Positions 45,379 to 54,946 of a stretch of 64,000 bases of DNA are shown here, in pieces. Every line of letters begins with the position of its first letter. Positions within the stretch are counted from its first letter, which is position 1. The DNA comes from Bog-473 sp963743785. Lineage in GTDB: Bacteria > Actinomycetota > Acidimicrobiia > Acidimicrobiales > RAAP-2. Made by a program: the position numbers and the translations under genes. The stretch spans positions 248,001-312,000 of the forward strand of contig CAVURD010000034.1 in NCBI GenBank assembly GCA_963743785.1, given 5' to 3'. Below the pieces are notes generated by a model that saw nothing but the letters and a program-made list of their open reading frames with translations, was not told the origin of the DNA and did not search any database.

Positions 45379-46586
45379 GCGGACCCCTCGAGGGGATCCG
45401 GGTCATCGACGTGGGGACCAGGATTTCGGCGCCGTTCTGCGCCGGCCTGCTCGGCGAGCTGGGGGCCGACGTCATCAAGGTCGAGCTGCCCGGCCAAGGT
45501 GACTTCATGCGCACCATGGGCCCGTTCGTCGCGGTGGACGGCGGCGCCGACTACTCGCTGTCATGGTCAGTGGAAGGTCGGGGGCGGCGAGGCGTGACCT
45601 GCGATCTTCGACACCCCGATGGCAAGGATCTGTTCAAGAAATTGACCGACCGGGCCGATGTGGTGGTCGAGAACTTCCGGCCCGGCACCATGGAGAAATG
45701 GGCCCTGGGACCCGAGGCCCTGGACCCGTCCCTGGTCTACGTCCGCATCAGCGTCTTCGGCCAGTCGGGCCCGTACTCCCCGCGCCCCGGCCTCGACCGC
45801 CTGGGTATCGCCTTCGGCGGCCTGTTGCACCTCACCGGTGATCCCGACCGTCCGCCGGTCCGGCCCGGTGTCACGGTGTCGGACTACCTGACGGGCGTGT
45901 TCGCGGCCTTCGCCGCCGTGTCCTCGCTCTACGGCCGAGACCGCGGCGGCGGGGCGACGGTCGGACAAGGTGAGGTCATCGACGCCCCCCTCTACGGCGC
46001 CATCCTGCGCATCCTGGAGTGGACCCTGGCCGGCTACGACCGGCTCGGCATTGTCCGCCAGCGGGAGGGCAACCGGCTCTCCCACTCGGCTCCGCTGGAC
46101 AACTATCCGTCGGCCGACGGCTTCTTCGTCTGCATCGTGGCCGGGTCAGACGCCAACTTCTCCCGGCTCTGCCAAGCCATGGAGCGACCCGACCTGGCCC
46201 GCGATCCGCGTTTTGCCACCCTGGCCGAGCGGGCCGCGCGAGGTGACGAGATCAACGGACTGGTGGCCGAGTGGACGTCCTCTCTCACGGCCGAGGAGAT
46301 CACGGTGCGCCTGGTCGCGCACGACGTGCCCGTCGGGACGGCGTACAGCGCGGCCGACATCTTCACCGATCCCCACATGGAGGCCCGGGGCGATCTGGTG
46401 GCGGTCGCCGACCCGGTGATCGGGGCGGTCCGCCAACAGGCCCCGTTCCCTCGCCTGGCTCGTCACCCCACACCGGTGCCCCGCGGCGCGCCTCGCCTCG
46501 GAGAGCACAATCGTGAGGTCTGGTGTGACCTGGTTGGCCTCACCGAAGAGGAGCTGACGGACTTGCGCGAACGGGGCGTGGTCTGA
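45375..46586 (+). CDS. CaiB/BaiF-family (class III) CoA-transferase
   Basis: Intact 403 residues. GIRVIDVGTRISAPFCAGLL and LGADVIKVELPGQGDF at the start, VVVENFRPGTMEKWALG, FGQSGPYSPRPGLDRLG, and the catalytic Asp in VTVSDYLTGVFAAFAAV. Members move CoA between acyl-CoA and a free acid, or act as racemases. Translationally coupled to the hydratase, so it probably activates or recycles the operon's substrate. The 160 bases after it hold nothing I can identify. Confidence 0.9.
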   Translation: MSGPLEGIRVIDVGTRISAPFCAGLLGELGADVIKVELPGQGDFMRTMGPFVAVDGGADYSLSWSVEGRGRRGVTCDLRHPDGKDLFKKLTDRADVVVENFRPGTMEKWALGPEALDPSLVYVRISVFGQSGPYSPRPGLDRLGIAFGGLLHLTGDPDRPPVRPGVTVSDYLTGVFAAFAAVSSLYGRDRGGGATVGQGEVIDAPLYGAILRILEWTLAGYDRLGIVRQREGNRLSHSAPLDNYPSADGFFVCIVAGSDANFSRLCQAMERPDLARDPRFATLAERAARGDEINGLVAEWTSSLTAEEITVRLVAHDVPVGTAYSAADIFTDPHMEARGDLVAVADPVIGAVRQQAPFPRLARHPTPVPRGAPRLGEHNREVWCDLVGLTEEELTDLRERGVV

Positions 46587-46747
46587 CCACCCGGAGGAGG
46601 CACTGGACAGTTTCAACGAGCGTGGCCGCACTCGACATTGTTGTGACAGCTCTATCGATGCGGAGGTCGAGGAAACGGTGATGCGTGCGACGCGTCTGGT
46701 GGGGGAACGGTCTCCGGTCGGCCAATCACGATTCGTCCGCGTCGGAC

Positions 46748-47509
46748 TTATTCGTGGGCGATCCAGTTCCATCGGGTTCTGAGCCCTTCAAAGAAATCGG
46801 ACTTTTCCAACGGCCCGTTGCCATCCATGTCGAACAGGCGTAGGCCCAGGTCCTGGCAGATGAGCTGGTAAATGGGTTCGGAACGCTCGCTGTCTTGGAC
46901 ACCATTCCAACCATGTTCGATGGCGATCGTGGGCTTGGCCAGTCCGAAGGTGCGCAGAGCACCCTCGAGCACAAGCCGTTCCGCTCCCTCAACGTCGATC
47001 TTGACGAAGTCCGGGAGCCACCCCTCTGGCACGTGGTCGTCAAGACGCTCGGTTGTCACGGTGATCGACTCTGTGGCGACGTCACGACGCACCCAACCTC
47101 CGGTGAGGCCGCTGTAACCCTCCCGGTCGGGATCCAGGACGTGGACAAAGGTGTCCCGCCCGTCCTTGTTCGAGAGTGCACGCTGTCGAACATCCACCTC
47201 GGGAAACTGGCGCCTGAGATTGGCACACTGACTCGGTACCGGCTCATACGCGATGTGATGCCCGTGGGGTGCAACCCTTTGGATGTCTCGAAGGAAGATC
47301 CCATCGTGTGCCCCAACGTCGAGACAGTTTGAGTCGGGGCGCAAATTGAAGCTCAGGAGTAGTCTCAGATTCAGGTCGTCGATCCGATTCCGGCGAACGA
47401 ATGGTTCGCTTCGTTCACCGTCGAGCAGATCGACCAACCGATCCCGCCCCCGGGCCAAGGTCGTCCGGATGCCCATCGTGTCCGCCAACTGCCCAAGCTT
47501 CTCCCTCAC
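46748..47509 (-). CDS. FkbM-family SAM-dependent methyltransferase
   Basis: About 253 residues. SAM motif NCLDVGAHDGIFLRDIQ, HIAYEPVPSQCANLRRQFP, the FkbM hallmark PDFVKIDVEGAERLVLEGAL, and TIAIEHGW. The family O-methylates sugars or polyketides. GTG 47509 is chosen because the upstream 60 residues of the open frame look non-native; ATG 47476 is an alternative. It sits between two acyl-CoA units and is functionally closer to the glycan genes. Confidence 0.83.
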   Translation of the reverse strand: MREKLGQLADTMGIRTTLARGRDRLVDLLDGERSEPFVRRNRIDDLNLRLLLSFNLRPDSNCLDVGAHDGIFLRDIQRVAPHGHHIAYEPVPSQCANLRRQFPEVDVRQRALSNKDGRDTFVHVLDPDREGYSGLTGGWVRRDVATESITVTTERLDDHVPEGWLPDFVKIDVEGAERLVLEGALRTFGLAKPTIAIEHGWNGVQDSERSEPIYQLICQDLGLRLFDMDGNGPLEKSDFFEGLRTRWNWIAHE

Positions 47510-47729
47510 CGCCTCAGCATCGCACAGCGCCAATGTGAGTGTGCCGGCCGGGAGAGAACGCCTTACGCCGGCGGTAGGAGAATTCGACACCGACCGGTGC
47601 AAGGAATCGGTACGTGCGCGCCAACGTCCCGTGACCACCGTCGCGCTCGTGGGCGGCGGAGGGATCGATGAGTGTCCCACGACACGGACCACCACCGCAC
47701 CATGAGACGCACCGTGTCCGGCGTCGATA

Positions 47730-49229
47730 CTAGGGGGCGGCGATCAATCGCTCCAGGGCCCGGCGATCGACCTTCTCCCCCGCCGTGAGTGGGAGCGCGC
47801 TCAGCACGACCAGATCGTCGGGGAGCTTGTAGCGGGCCAGCCGATCCGAGGCGAAGGCACGCAGTTGGGAAAGGTCGGGCGTCATCGCCCCGGCCCGTGG
47901 GACGATGACCGCCACGCCGACCTCGCCCATGACCGGATCGGTGCGCCCGACCAGGGCGACGGCAACGACATCGGGGTGATCCGCCAGCACGGCCTCGACC
48001 TCCATGGGGTGCACGTTGTACCCGCCCCGCACATAGCGCTCCTGGTTGCGCCCGGCCAGTCGGAGGCGCCCCTGGTCATCGAGCCAGCCCAGGTCCCCCG
48101 TGCGCACGCTGCCGTCCTCGGTGAAGACGTCGGCGTTGGCCGTGCTGTTGCGCCAGTAGCCCGACATGACGGCCGGTGAACCGAGGCAGACCTCGCCGAT
48201 CTCACCGGGTGGGAGCGGCGTCCCGTCTTCGGCCACGATGCTGAGTCGCACGCCCGACTGGGGTCGCCCGACACTGATCTCGGCGTCTTCGAGGGCGTCG
48301 GTCAAGGCCGTGCCGCAGCCGATGCCGGCTTCGGTGCACGAGTAACGAACGGACAGCGGCGCCGGGATGCGGCGACGCGCCTCACGGACCAGGGCGGGGG
48401 TGGCCGGGCCACCGCCCATGACGACGGCTTTGACCGAAGAGAGGTCGGTGGTGTCGAAGGTGGGGTCGCGCAACATGAGGGCGACCTGGGTGGGAACGCC
48501 GCCGAAGGCGGCGATCCTGAGCTCGGCGATGCTGGCCAGGGCCTCGCTGGCCTTCCAGGGACGGCTGGACAGGTGTTGCGTGTTGCCCTTCTTCAGGTTG
48601 CCGGCCAACTTGGTGGTGGGTCCCAAGTGGGCCAGGGCGGAACCGGCCATGGCGTGCCCTCCCTGCCCCCATTGCTCCCCGACGTCGCACTGGGTAATGA
48701 AGGCGATCTGACGCCCGCCGAACACGGCGCCCTTGGGTGTCCCCGTCGTCCCGGACGTGAAGACGATGGCGATCGGGCGATCGAGGTCGGTGGCCAACGG
48801 TGGTGGCGCCTGTCCCGGGCGGCGCAGATCGATCAGGGCCTCGTCCGGCGCGGTGGCCGGGGTGAACACCGTGATCTGATCGGGTTCGACCGCGTCGTTC
48901 GGCGCCAGGGCGGCGGTCGAGATGACCAGGCGTGGGTTGGCCGCGCGCAGGACCGCCGCCCGTTCGGCCGAGACCAGCTTGGGGTTGACCGCGGCGGTGA
49001 TCGCTCCCAGCTTGGCGGCGGCCACGTAGGCGAGGAAATGCTCGGGCACCGAGGGAACCACCAGGGCGACCACGTCCCCTTCACCGACACCGCGCTCAGC
49101 CAGGCCGACGGCCGTCTCGTCGGCCAAGCGGTTGAACTGGTGGTAGCTGAGGCTCAGCCCGTCGTCGGTGACGAAGGCGACCCGGTCGCCGAAGCGTCGG
49201 GCCGCTTCAGCCGCGGTCTCGGCCAGCAC
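47730..49229 (-). CDS. AMP-dependent acyl-CoA synthetase/ligase
   Basis: Intact 499 residues from GTG. IAIVFTSGTTGTPKGAVFGG (A3), SVRYSCTEAGIGCGTAL (A5), SVRTGDLGWLDDQGRLRLAG (A7), RYVRGGYNVHPMEVEAVL and the Lys loop LTAGEKVDRRALERLI. It converts a carboxylic acid to acyl-CoA, the logical step after the aldehyde dehydrogenase immediately upstream (18 bases). Last gene of the eight-gene minus-strand array beginning with the P450. Confidence 0.9.
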   Translation of the reverse strand: MLAETAAEAARRFGDRVAFVTDDGLSLSYHQFNRLADETAVGLAERGVGEGDVVALVVPSVPEHFLAYVAAAKLGAITAAVNPKLVSAERAAVLRAANPRLVISTAALAPNDAVEPDQITVFTPATAPDEALIDLRRPGQAPPPLATDLDRPIAIVFTSGTTGTPKGAVFGGRQIAFITQCDVGEQWGQGGHAMAGSALAHLGPTTKLAGNLKKGNTQHLSSRPWKASEALASIAELRIAAFGGVPTQVALMLRDPTFDTTDLSSVKAVVMGGGPATPALVREARRRIPAPLSVRYSCTEAGIGCGTALTDALEDAEISVGRPQSGVRLSIVAEDGTPLPPGEIGEVCLGSPAVMSGYWRNSTANADVFTEDGSVRTGDLGWLDDQGRLRLAGRNQERYVRGGYNVHPMEVEAVLADHPDVVAVALVGRTDPVMGEVGVAVIVPRAGAMTPDLSQLRAFASDRLARYKLPDDLVVLSALPLTAGEKVDRRALERLIAAP

Positions 49230-49247
49230 GCTGTCCCGGCATCGGGT

Positions 49248-50762
49248 TCATTCCGACAGGCCGACGATGACCGACTTCGTCTCGGTGAAGGCCTCGATGC
49301 TGCCCCAGCCACCCTCGCGGCCCAGGCCCGACTGCTTGTACCCGCCGAAGGGCGCGCTGGGCCACACGGTGTACTCGTTGATCCCCACCGTCCCGGCCCG
49401 GACGGCCTTGGCCACGCGGAAGGCCCGGGCCACGTTGGTGGTGTACACCCCGGCGCCCAGGCCGTAGTCGGTGTCGTTGGCCAGCTTGAGGGCATGCGCT
49501 TCGTCCTCGAAGGGCATGGCCACCAGCACCGGGCCGAACACCTCTTCGCGGGTGATCGACATGGAGTTGTCGACGTCGGCGAAGAGGGTGGGGTTGACGA
49601 AGTTGCCCTGGGACAGATCACCGCCGGGCCGGCCCCCGCCGGCCACCAGCCGCGCCCCCTGCTCGGGGGCCCGGTCGATGAAGCCGAGGACGCGGTCGAG
49701 CTGACGCTGGTTGATGATGGCGCTCGACGTGGTCGCCGCGTCGAAGGGGTCACCGAATTGCACCATGCCGACCAGGGAGGCCGCGGCCTCGAGGAACTTG
49801 TCGTAGACGCTGGCCTGGACCAGGGACCGGGTCTGGCAGACACAGCCCTGACCCGAGAGGCCCATGGACACCATGCCCATGGCCATCATGGCGGCGCCCT
49901 CGACGCTGGCTGCGTCCTCGAAGATGATGCTGGGCGACTTGCCGCCCAACTCGAGGGTGACCCGCTTGATGGTGTCGCCACTGGCCTGGAGGATCCTCTT
50001 GCCGACGGCGCGGCTCCCGGTGAAGGTCACCTTGTCGATACCGGGGTGCGTGATGAGCGCCTCGCCGGTGGGGTTCCCCGGGCCGGGGACCAGGTTGAAC
50101 ACACCCGGCGGGAAACCAGCCTCCTCAATGAGCGCCGTCAGTTTCAACGAGGTCAGCACCGCGTGCTCGGAAGGTTTGACGATGACCGTGCACCCGGTGG
50201 CCAGGGCCGGTGCCACCTTCTGGGCGAACAGCATCATGGGGGCGTTCCACGGGATGATGGCGGCCACCACGCCGACCGGCTCGCGGAAACTCATGATCTG
50301 GACGTCGCCGCCCGTGGGACCGGCCTCGTAGGTCGGGTAGGTGTGGCCGGTGATCTTGTCGATCCATCCGGCATGGTGATCGAAGACGCCGGCCGCCATC
50401 TCGCTCGAGACCACCGACATGGAGGAGAAGGCGATCGGCATGCCCATCTCGAGCACCTGGAGCCGGTTCAGCTCCTCGCCGTTCTCGTTGATCAGGCTGA
50501 CCAGGCGGGTGAAGTACTTCTTGCGCTCCTTGGCCGTCAGGCGGGGCCATGGCCCGTCGTCGAAGGCCCGGCGCGCCGCGGCGACGGCGCGGTCGACGTC
50601 GGCTGTGCTGGCGATGGCGAACGTGGTGACCACCTCGTTGCTGGCCGGGTTGAGCTGTTCCCAGGTCCCGTCGTCGGAGGCGTCCGCCCAGGCGCCGTCG
50701 ATGAAGAGCCGGCCGGGCCGCACGCCCAACTGGTCACGCTGCTCGAGTACGGATAGAGCCAT
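49248..50762 (-). CDS. Aldehyde dehydrogenase
   Basis: Intact, about 504 residues from ATG. PVGVVAAIIPWNAPMMLFAQ, VTFTGSRAVGKRILQASG, general-base Glu in VTLELGGKSPSIIFED, nucleophile Cys in MGLSGQGCVCQTRSLVQ, and C-terminal PFGGYKQSGLGREGGWGS. NAD(P)-dependent oxidation of an aldehyde, probably one derived from the P450-hydroxylated substrate of the operon. 8 bases from the upstream dehydrogenase gene. Confidence 0.92.
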   Translation of the reverse strand: MALSVLEQRDQLGVRPGRLFIDGAWADASDDGTWEQLNPASNEVVTTFAIASTADVDRAVAAARRAFDDGPWPRLTAKERKKYFTRLVSLINENGEELNRLQVLEMGMPIAFSSMSVVSSEMAAGVFDHHAGWIDKITGHTYPTYEAGPTGGDVQIMSFREPVGVVAAIIPWNAPMMLFAQKVAPALATGCTVIVKPSEHAVLTSLKLTALIEEAGFPPGVFNLVPGPGNPTGEALITHPGIDKVTFTGSRAVGKRILQASGDTIKRVTLELGGKSPSIIFEDAASVEGAAMMAMGMVSMGLSGQGCVCQTRSLVQASVYDKFLEAAASLVGMVQFGDPFDAATTSSAIINQRQLDRVLGFIDRAPEQGARLVAGGGRPGGDLSQGNFVNPTLFADVDNSMSITREEVFGPVLVAMPFEDEAHALKLANDTDYGLGAGVYTTNVARAFRVAKAVRAGTVGINEYTVWPSAPFGGYKQSGLGREGGWGSIEAFTETKSVIVGLSE

Positions 50763-50769
50763 GCTCAGG

Positions 50770-52029
50770 TCACCCCCTGGGAAGGCCGAGCACACGCTCG
50801 GCCACGATGTTGCGCTGGATTTCCGACGTCCCACCGGCGATGGTGCCGGCAAAGGACCGCAGATACTGGACGGCCCATGCGCCGTCGTAAAACGAACCCG
50901 TCGCCCCCGACTCGATCGGATCGGGCTCGAAGTTGGCCAGGTCCCACTCGGTGAACCGGTTGGGTCCGGGCCCGTCGAGGTCGAGGCCGTCCAGCCCCAA
51001 CGACTCGAAGGCGAGCAGGCAGGCTCGGCGTTCCGCCTCGCTGGAGAACATCTTGAGGATCAGGTGCTCGGGGGGCATCTCGCCCCGGGTCGCCTTGGCG
51101 AAGCCGCGGTAGCCCAGGCAGCGCATGGCATTGGTGTCGACGGAGAGTTGGGCCAGCGCCTGGGCGAATCGGGGGTCGTCGCCGATGCGGCCGCCATGTC
51201 CGTCGTCACGACCGGCCAGTCTGACCAGGGCTTTGACGGTGCGCTCCATTTTGGACACGTTCATGATCCAGAGCATGCCGCGTTCGTGGCGCAGTGATCC
51301 CTGGCTGACGGCCCAGCCCCGGTTGAGCTCACCGACCAGGTTCTCCGCCGGCACCTCGACGTCGGTGAAGAAGACCTCGTTGAAGTCGGCATGCTCGGGA
51401 TCGGTCAGTTCGGGAAGAGGGCGGCAGACGATGCCGGGGGTTCGCATGTCGATGATGAGAACGCTGATGCCGCGATGCTTGGGTGCCTCGGGATCGGTGC
51501 GCACGTAACACATGCACAAGTCAGCCTGGTGGGCCCCCGAGGTCCACACCTTCTGCCCGTTCACCACGAAGTGGTCCTCGCGCAGCTCGGCCCTGGTGGT
51601 CAGGGAGGCCAGGTCGCTGCCCGCGTTGGGCTCGCTCATCCCGACGCACCAGGTGACCTCGCCGCGAAGCGTGGGCAGCACGAAGCACTCGATCTGTTCC
51701 GGGGTGCCGAACTCGACCAGGGAAGCGGCACAGATCGAGAGGCCCTGGGGGTTGAGCGAGCGCACCAGCATCCGTTCGGTGAGCACCTCGAAATAGACCA
51801 TCTGCTCCTGGGGCGTGGCGTTGCGGCCACCCAGCTCCGGTGGCCACCCGGGCACCAGGTAGCCGGCCTCGAACATGGCGCGCTGGAAATCACGGGCCCA
51901 GGGCGGCATGTGGGCCGACGACTGGCGGAACTGGTCCTGCACCGCCTCGGGGCCGGGCTGGTGCACGTCCAGCCACGCTTCGAGTTCCTTCCGGAATGCG
52001 GTGAGTGCCTCATCGGGAGCCAGGCGCAT
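50770..52029 (-). CDS. Acyl-CoA dehydrogenase
   Basis: Intact, about 419 residues from ATG (TTG 52035 is an alternative). CVGMSEPNAGSDLASLTTRA, VNGQKVWTSGAHQADLCMCY, LRHERGMLWIMNVSKMERTV, and end FAGTIAGGTSEIQRNIVAE. Oxidises an acyl-CoA with FAD. More divergent from the two FadE26-like paralogues than they are from each other. Lies between a CMD-family gene (20 bases) and the aldehyde dehydrogenase (8 bases). Confidence 0.92.
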   Translation of the reverse strand: MRLAPDEALTAFRKELEAWLDVHQPGPEAVQDQFRQSSAHMPPWARDFQRAMFEAGYLVPGWPPELGGRNATPQEQMVYFEVLTERMLVRSLNPQGLSICAASLVEFGTPEQIECFVLPTLRGEVTWCVGMSEPNAGSDLASLTTRAELREDHFVVNGQKVWTSGAHQADLCMCYVRTDPEAPKHRGISVLIIDMRTPGIVCRPLPELTDPEHADFNEVFFTDVEVPAENLVGELNRGWAVSQGSLRHERGMLWIMNVSKMERTVKALVRLAGRDDGHGGRIGDDPRFAQALAQLSVDTNAMRCLGYRGFAKATRGEMPPEHLILKMFSSEAERRACLLAFESLGLDGLDLDGPGPNRFTEWDLANFEPDPIESGATGSFYDGAWAVQYLRSFAGTIAGGTSEIQRNIVAERVLGLPRG

Positions 52030-52049
52030 GGGCAACTATGACACGCGTG

Positions 52050-52451
52050 TCAGTGAGGGAGCGAGTCGCCGTCGTCGCGCTCATCGGCGCCCATCGCGCC
52101 CTGTTTGAAGCCGCGGCGGGCGGCGGGGAGGGCCTGGATGGCCAGCACGATCCCGAAGGCCGGCTCGGTGAGCAGGATCGACCCGGCGATGTCGTCCCAG
52201 GTCGCACCCACCTCGGCGGCCAGGCGGGCATGGCGCTGCACGCCACCGGGCTGGCGGGCGATCACCGTGCACACCATGCGGATGAGCTCGTGGGTCTTGC
52301 GATCCGGGGCACGCAGCGAGTCGATGGAGGACATCCAGGCGTTTTGGGCCTGCAGCACCCCGGGAGCCCATTCGTGCAGGAACTTCTCCGACGGAAAGGG
52401 CCAGACGTCCTCGTTGAGGTCCACGTCACCGTCTTCGGGGGGCATGCTCAT
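52050..52451 (-). CDS. Carboxymuconolactone decarboxylase/AhpD-like protein
   Basis: 133 residues. The helical segment HELIRMVCTVIARQPGGVQR followed by HARLAAEVGATWDDIAGSIL resembles the CMD/AhpD fold. The AhpD redox pair CxxC is absent; a single Cys precedes Gln-Pro-Gly-Gly and His. Function in this operon is unknown: a lactone decarboxylase or a gamma-carboxylase-like role is possible. It sits between two acyl-CoA dehydrogenase genes with 20 and 44 bases of spacing. Confidence 0.7.
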   Translation of the reverse strand: MSMPPEDGDVDLNEDVWPFPSEKFLHEWAPGVLQAQNAWMSSIDSLRAPDRKTHELIRMVCTVIARQPGGVQRHARLAAEVGATWDDIAGSILLTEPAFGIVLAIQALPAARRGFKQGAMGADERDDGDSLPH

Positions 52452-52495
52452 GGCCGTGCCACTCTAATGGGGCGGCGCGGCGGGACCCTTCGTGC

Positions 52496-54688
52496 TCAGT
52501 GGCCCGGTTCGGGATCGCGGGGCTGCCCCAGGATCCGCTCGGCAATGACATTGCGCTGCACCTCGCTGGTCCCGCCGGCGATGGTCAAGCAGCGGGTGGA
52601 CAAGAAGCCCTGCTCCCACCGCTCCGCCTTTCCGTCGAGCACGGCGCCGTCGGCTCCGTACAGCGCCATCCCCATTTCCTGGACCCGCTGCTCGTGTTCC
52701 GCGCCCAGCAACTTGCGCACGCTCGAGCCACTGCCCGGGTCGACCCCCGAGAGGGTGCGCAAGGTGGCCCGCAGACCCAGGAGGGCGATCGACTGGGCCT
52801 CCACCAGCAGGTGACCGAGATCCCCCACGAAGCCAGGTGGCATCTCGGAACCCTGGCGACGGGCCAACGTGCGGATGAGTGACTCCACCCCGATGCCGAA
52901 TGCCGCCCCTGAGGACATCGAGACCCGTTCGTTGGCCAGGGTCGTGCGGCCGATACGCCAGCCCTCCCCCGGTTGACCGATCACCGCATCATCGGGCACG
53001 AAGACATCGGTCATGAAGACCTCGTTGAACATGGCGGCGCCGGTCAGCTCGCGCAAGGGCCGGATGTCGATGCCCTGGGCGTGCATGTCGACGATGAAGT
53101 AGGTGATCCCGGCGTGCTTGGGTGCGTCGGGGTCGGTTCGGGCCAGGCAGATCCCGAAGTCGGCGGTCTGGGCCAACGACGTCCAGACCTTCTGGCCATT
53201 GAGGAACCACCCGCCCTCGACTTTGGTTGCCTTCGTGTTCAACGCGGCCAGGTCCGACCCGGCCCCGGGCTCACTGAAGAGCTGGCACCAGGCGAGTTGA
53301 CCCAGCAGGGTCGGCCGGACCCAGCGCTCCTGCTGCGCGTCGGTGCCGTGCGCAATGATCGTGGGCAGGGCCCAGGCCCCGACGGCCAGGTGCGGCCGTC
53401 CGATGCCGGCGGCAGCCATCTCCTCGTCGATGACCAGTTGGTCCAAGGGGTCGGACCCCCGGCCCCACGGGGCCGGCCAGTGCGGCATGAGAAGCCCGGT
53501 CTCGACCAGGGCGGCCCGCTGGGCCTCCCCCTCGGTGCCCGCCACCTCGTGTACCAAAGGTCTGAGGGCGGCTCGGCGGTCCTCGGCTTCGGGCGGGAGC
53601 TCGGCGCTCAGCCCGCGGCGGGCGCCGGCGAGCGCCATGGTGGCCACGCTGTGCTCCAGCGACCCCGGGTCGACCAGCAAGAGGCGGGTGGCCATGGCCC
53701 GCTTCAAATAGAAATGGGCGTCGTGCTCCCAGGTGAAGCCGATCCCCCCCAGGATCTGCACGCACTTCTTGGCACAGTGCGCCGCGGCCTCGAGGCTCAG
53801 CGCGCCGGCGACCCGGGCACTCAGCGTCCGTTCGTCGGCCTCCTCGGGACCGCTCCAGGCCGCCGCGGCGTCCCAGGCCACGGCCGCCGTCTGCTCGACG
53901 CCCACCAACATGTCCGCCAGCGCGTGCTTGATGGCCTGGAATTGCCCGATGGGCCGGCCGAACTGCACCCGCACCTTGGCGTACTCCGAGGCTGTGTCGA
54001 GGCACCAACGGGCCACGCCTGCCCCCTCCGCCGCCGCCAGCACCAGGGCCGGGTCCCGCACGTCCTCGTCGCAGAGCCCGGTCAGCCGGGTCTCCTCGGT
54101 CAGGGCCACGTCCTGGACCACCACGTGCCCAACCGGTCGGGTGGCGTCGAGCGCGGGGAGGGTCTCGATCGACAGGCCCGGGCCACGGGGCAGCAGGCAC
54201 CAACCGCCCTCGGCGATCGGGGCCAGGATCAAGGCTGCGGTGGGCGCCCCCAGCACCGGTCGCAAGCCGCCGCTGACCGTGTTCCCATCGGGACTGCGCT
54301 GCAGCAGGCCGGCCCCGAGCGCCACGCCGGCCGGGATGGTGCCGTCGGCCAGTCCAGGCAGGAAGGCTGACCGCTGCGCTGCGCTGCCGTGCCGGGCGAT
54401 GACGGTGGCCACCAACGCGGTGGAGAGCACGGGGCCGGGGAAGAGGGCGTACCCGAGCTCTTCGAGCACAACGGCCAGCTCTTCGAGGCCGAAGCCGTGC
54501 CCGCCGTCGGCTTCGGGGAGGTGCAGACCGAGCCAGCCCTGAGCCGCCATCTTCTCCCAGGCGCCCGGCAACTCGGCGGTGGTCGACTCGGCGGCGGTGC
54601 GGGGCACGCTGGGCGGGCAGTGCGTCTGCAGCCAGCGCTGAGCCGTGAGCCGCAGGGCCTCGTGTTCCTCGGTCAGTGCAATGGGCAC
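52496..54688 (-). CDS. Fused double-domain acyl-CoA dehydrogenase (FadE34-like)
   Basis: Intact 730 residues from GTG. The first half (about 1-370) is a second-subunit-type domain, with YAKVRVQFGRPIGQFQAIKH and ILGGIGFTWEHDAHFYLKRA. The second half (about 380-730) is catalytic-type, with WCQLFSEPGAGSDLAALNTK, WFLNGQKVWTSLAQTADFG and TIAGGTSEVQRNVIAERIL. It is a one-chain version of the split pair at 42097/43327, as in mycobacterial FadE34 used on steroid side chains. Its start overlaps the ferredoxin stop by one base (TAGTG). Confidence 0.9.
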   Translation of the reverse strand: MPIALTEEHEALRLTAQRWLQTHCPPSVPRTAAESTTAELPGAWEKMAAQGWLGLHLPEADGGHGFGLEELAVVLEELGYALFPGPVLSTALVATVIARHGSAAQRSAFLPGLADGTIPAGVALGAGLLQRSPDGNTVSGGLRPVLGAPTAALILAPIAEGGWCLLPRGPGLSIETLPALDATRPVGHVVVQDVALTEETRLTGLCDEDVRDPALVLAAAEGAGVARWCLDTASEYAKVRVQFGRPIGQFQAIKHALADMLVGVEQTAAVAWDAAAAWSGPEEADERTLSARVAGALSLEAAAHCAKKCVQILGGIGFTWEHDAHFYLKRAMATRLLLVDPGSLEHSVATMALAGARRGLSAELPPEAEDRRAALRPLVHEVAGTEGEAQRAALVETGLLMPHWPAPWGRGSDPLDQLVIDEEMAAAGIGRPHLAVGAWALPTIIAHGTDAQQERWVRPTLLGQLAWCQLFSEPGAGSDLAALNTKATKVEGGWFLNGQKVWTSLAQTADFGICLARTDPDAPKHAGITYFIVDMHAQGIDIRPLRELTGAAMFNEVFMTDVFVPDDAVIGQPGEGWRIGRTTLANERVSMSSGAAFGIGVESLIRTLARRQGSEMPPGFVGDLGHLLVEAQSIALLGLRATLRTLSGVDPGSGSSVRKLLGAEHEQRVQEMGMALYGADGAVLDGKAERWEQGFLSTRCLTIAGGTSEVQRNVIAERILGQPRDPEPGH

Positions 54689-54924
54689 TATGCCTTCCCC
54701 TCACCGAGGACGACAGCCACGCCGTCGCGTGACAACGTGATCGCCCCGACGGGACAGCCTTCGGCCGCCACGCGCAGGCGGTCCTCGTCGGTCGCCGCGG
54801 GGTCGAGGACCACCGCGTGGCCGTCCTCGCTCAGATCGAAGGTCTTGGGCGCCCAGAAGAGGCAATTCCCCGACCCCATGCAACGGTCCCAGTCGATCGC
54901 GATGTCCATTGGTTCTGCCATCAT
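54688..54924 (-). CDS. Single-cluster ferredoxin, P450 redox partner
   Basis: 78 residues. Cluster ligands are in IDWDRCMGSGNCLFWAPKTF (Cys-X5-Cys) and AEGCPVGAITLSRDG. Three cysteines followed by Pro suggest a [3Fe-4S] centre, as in actinobacterial P450 ferredoxins; the fourth ligand position lacks Cys. It lies two genes below the P450 and would donate its electrons. No ferredoxin reductase is in this array. Confidence 0.88.
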   Translation of the reverse strand: MMAEPMDIAIDWDRCMGSGNCLFWAPKTFDLSEDGHAVVLDPAATDEDRLRVAAEGCPVGAITLSRDGVAVVLGEGKA

Positions 54925-54946
54925 GCTCCTTTCCTTCAGGCCTCCC

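Noticed and set aside
48573..50756. 727-codon plus-strand open frame
   Set aside because: Antisense to the acyl-CoA ligase and aldehyde dehydrogenase genes, both of which show full family motifs; low-complexity Gly/His/Asp/Arg composition.
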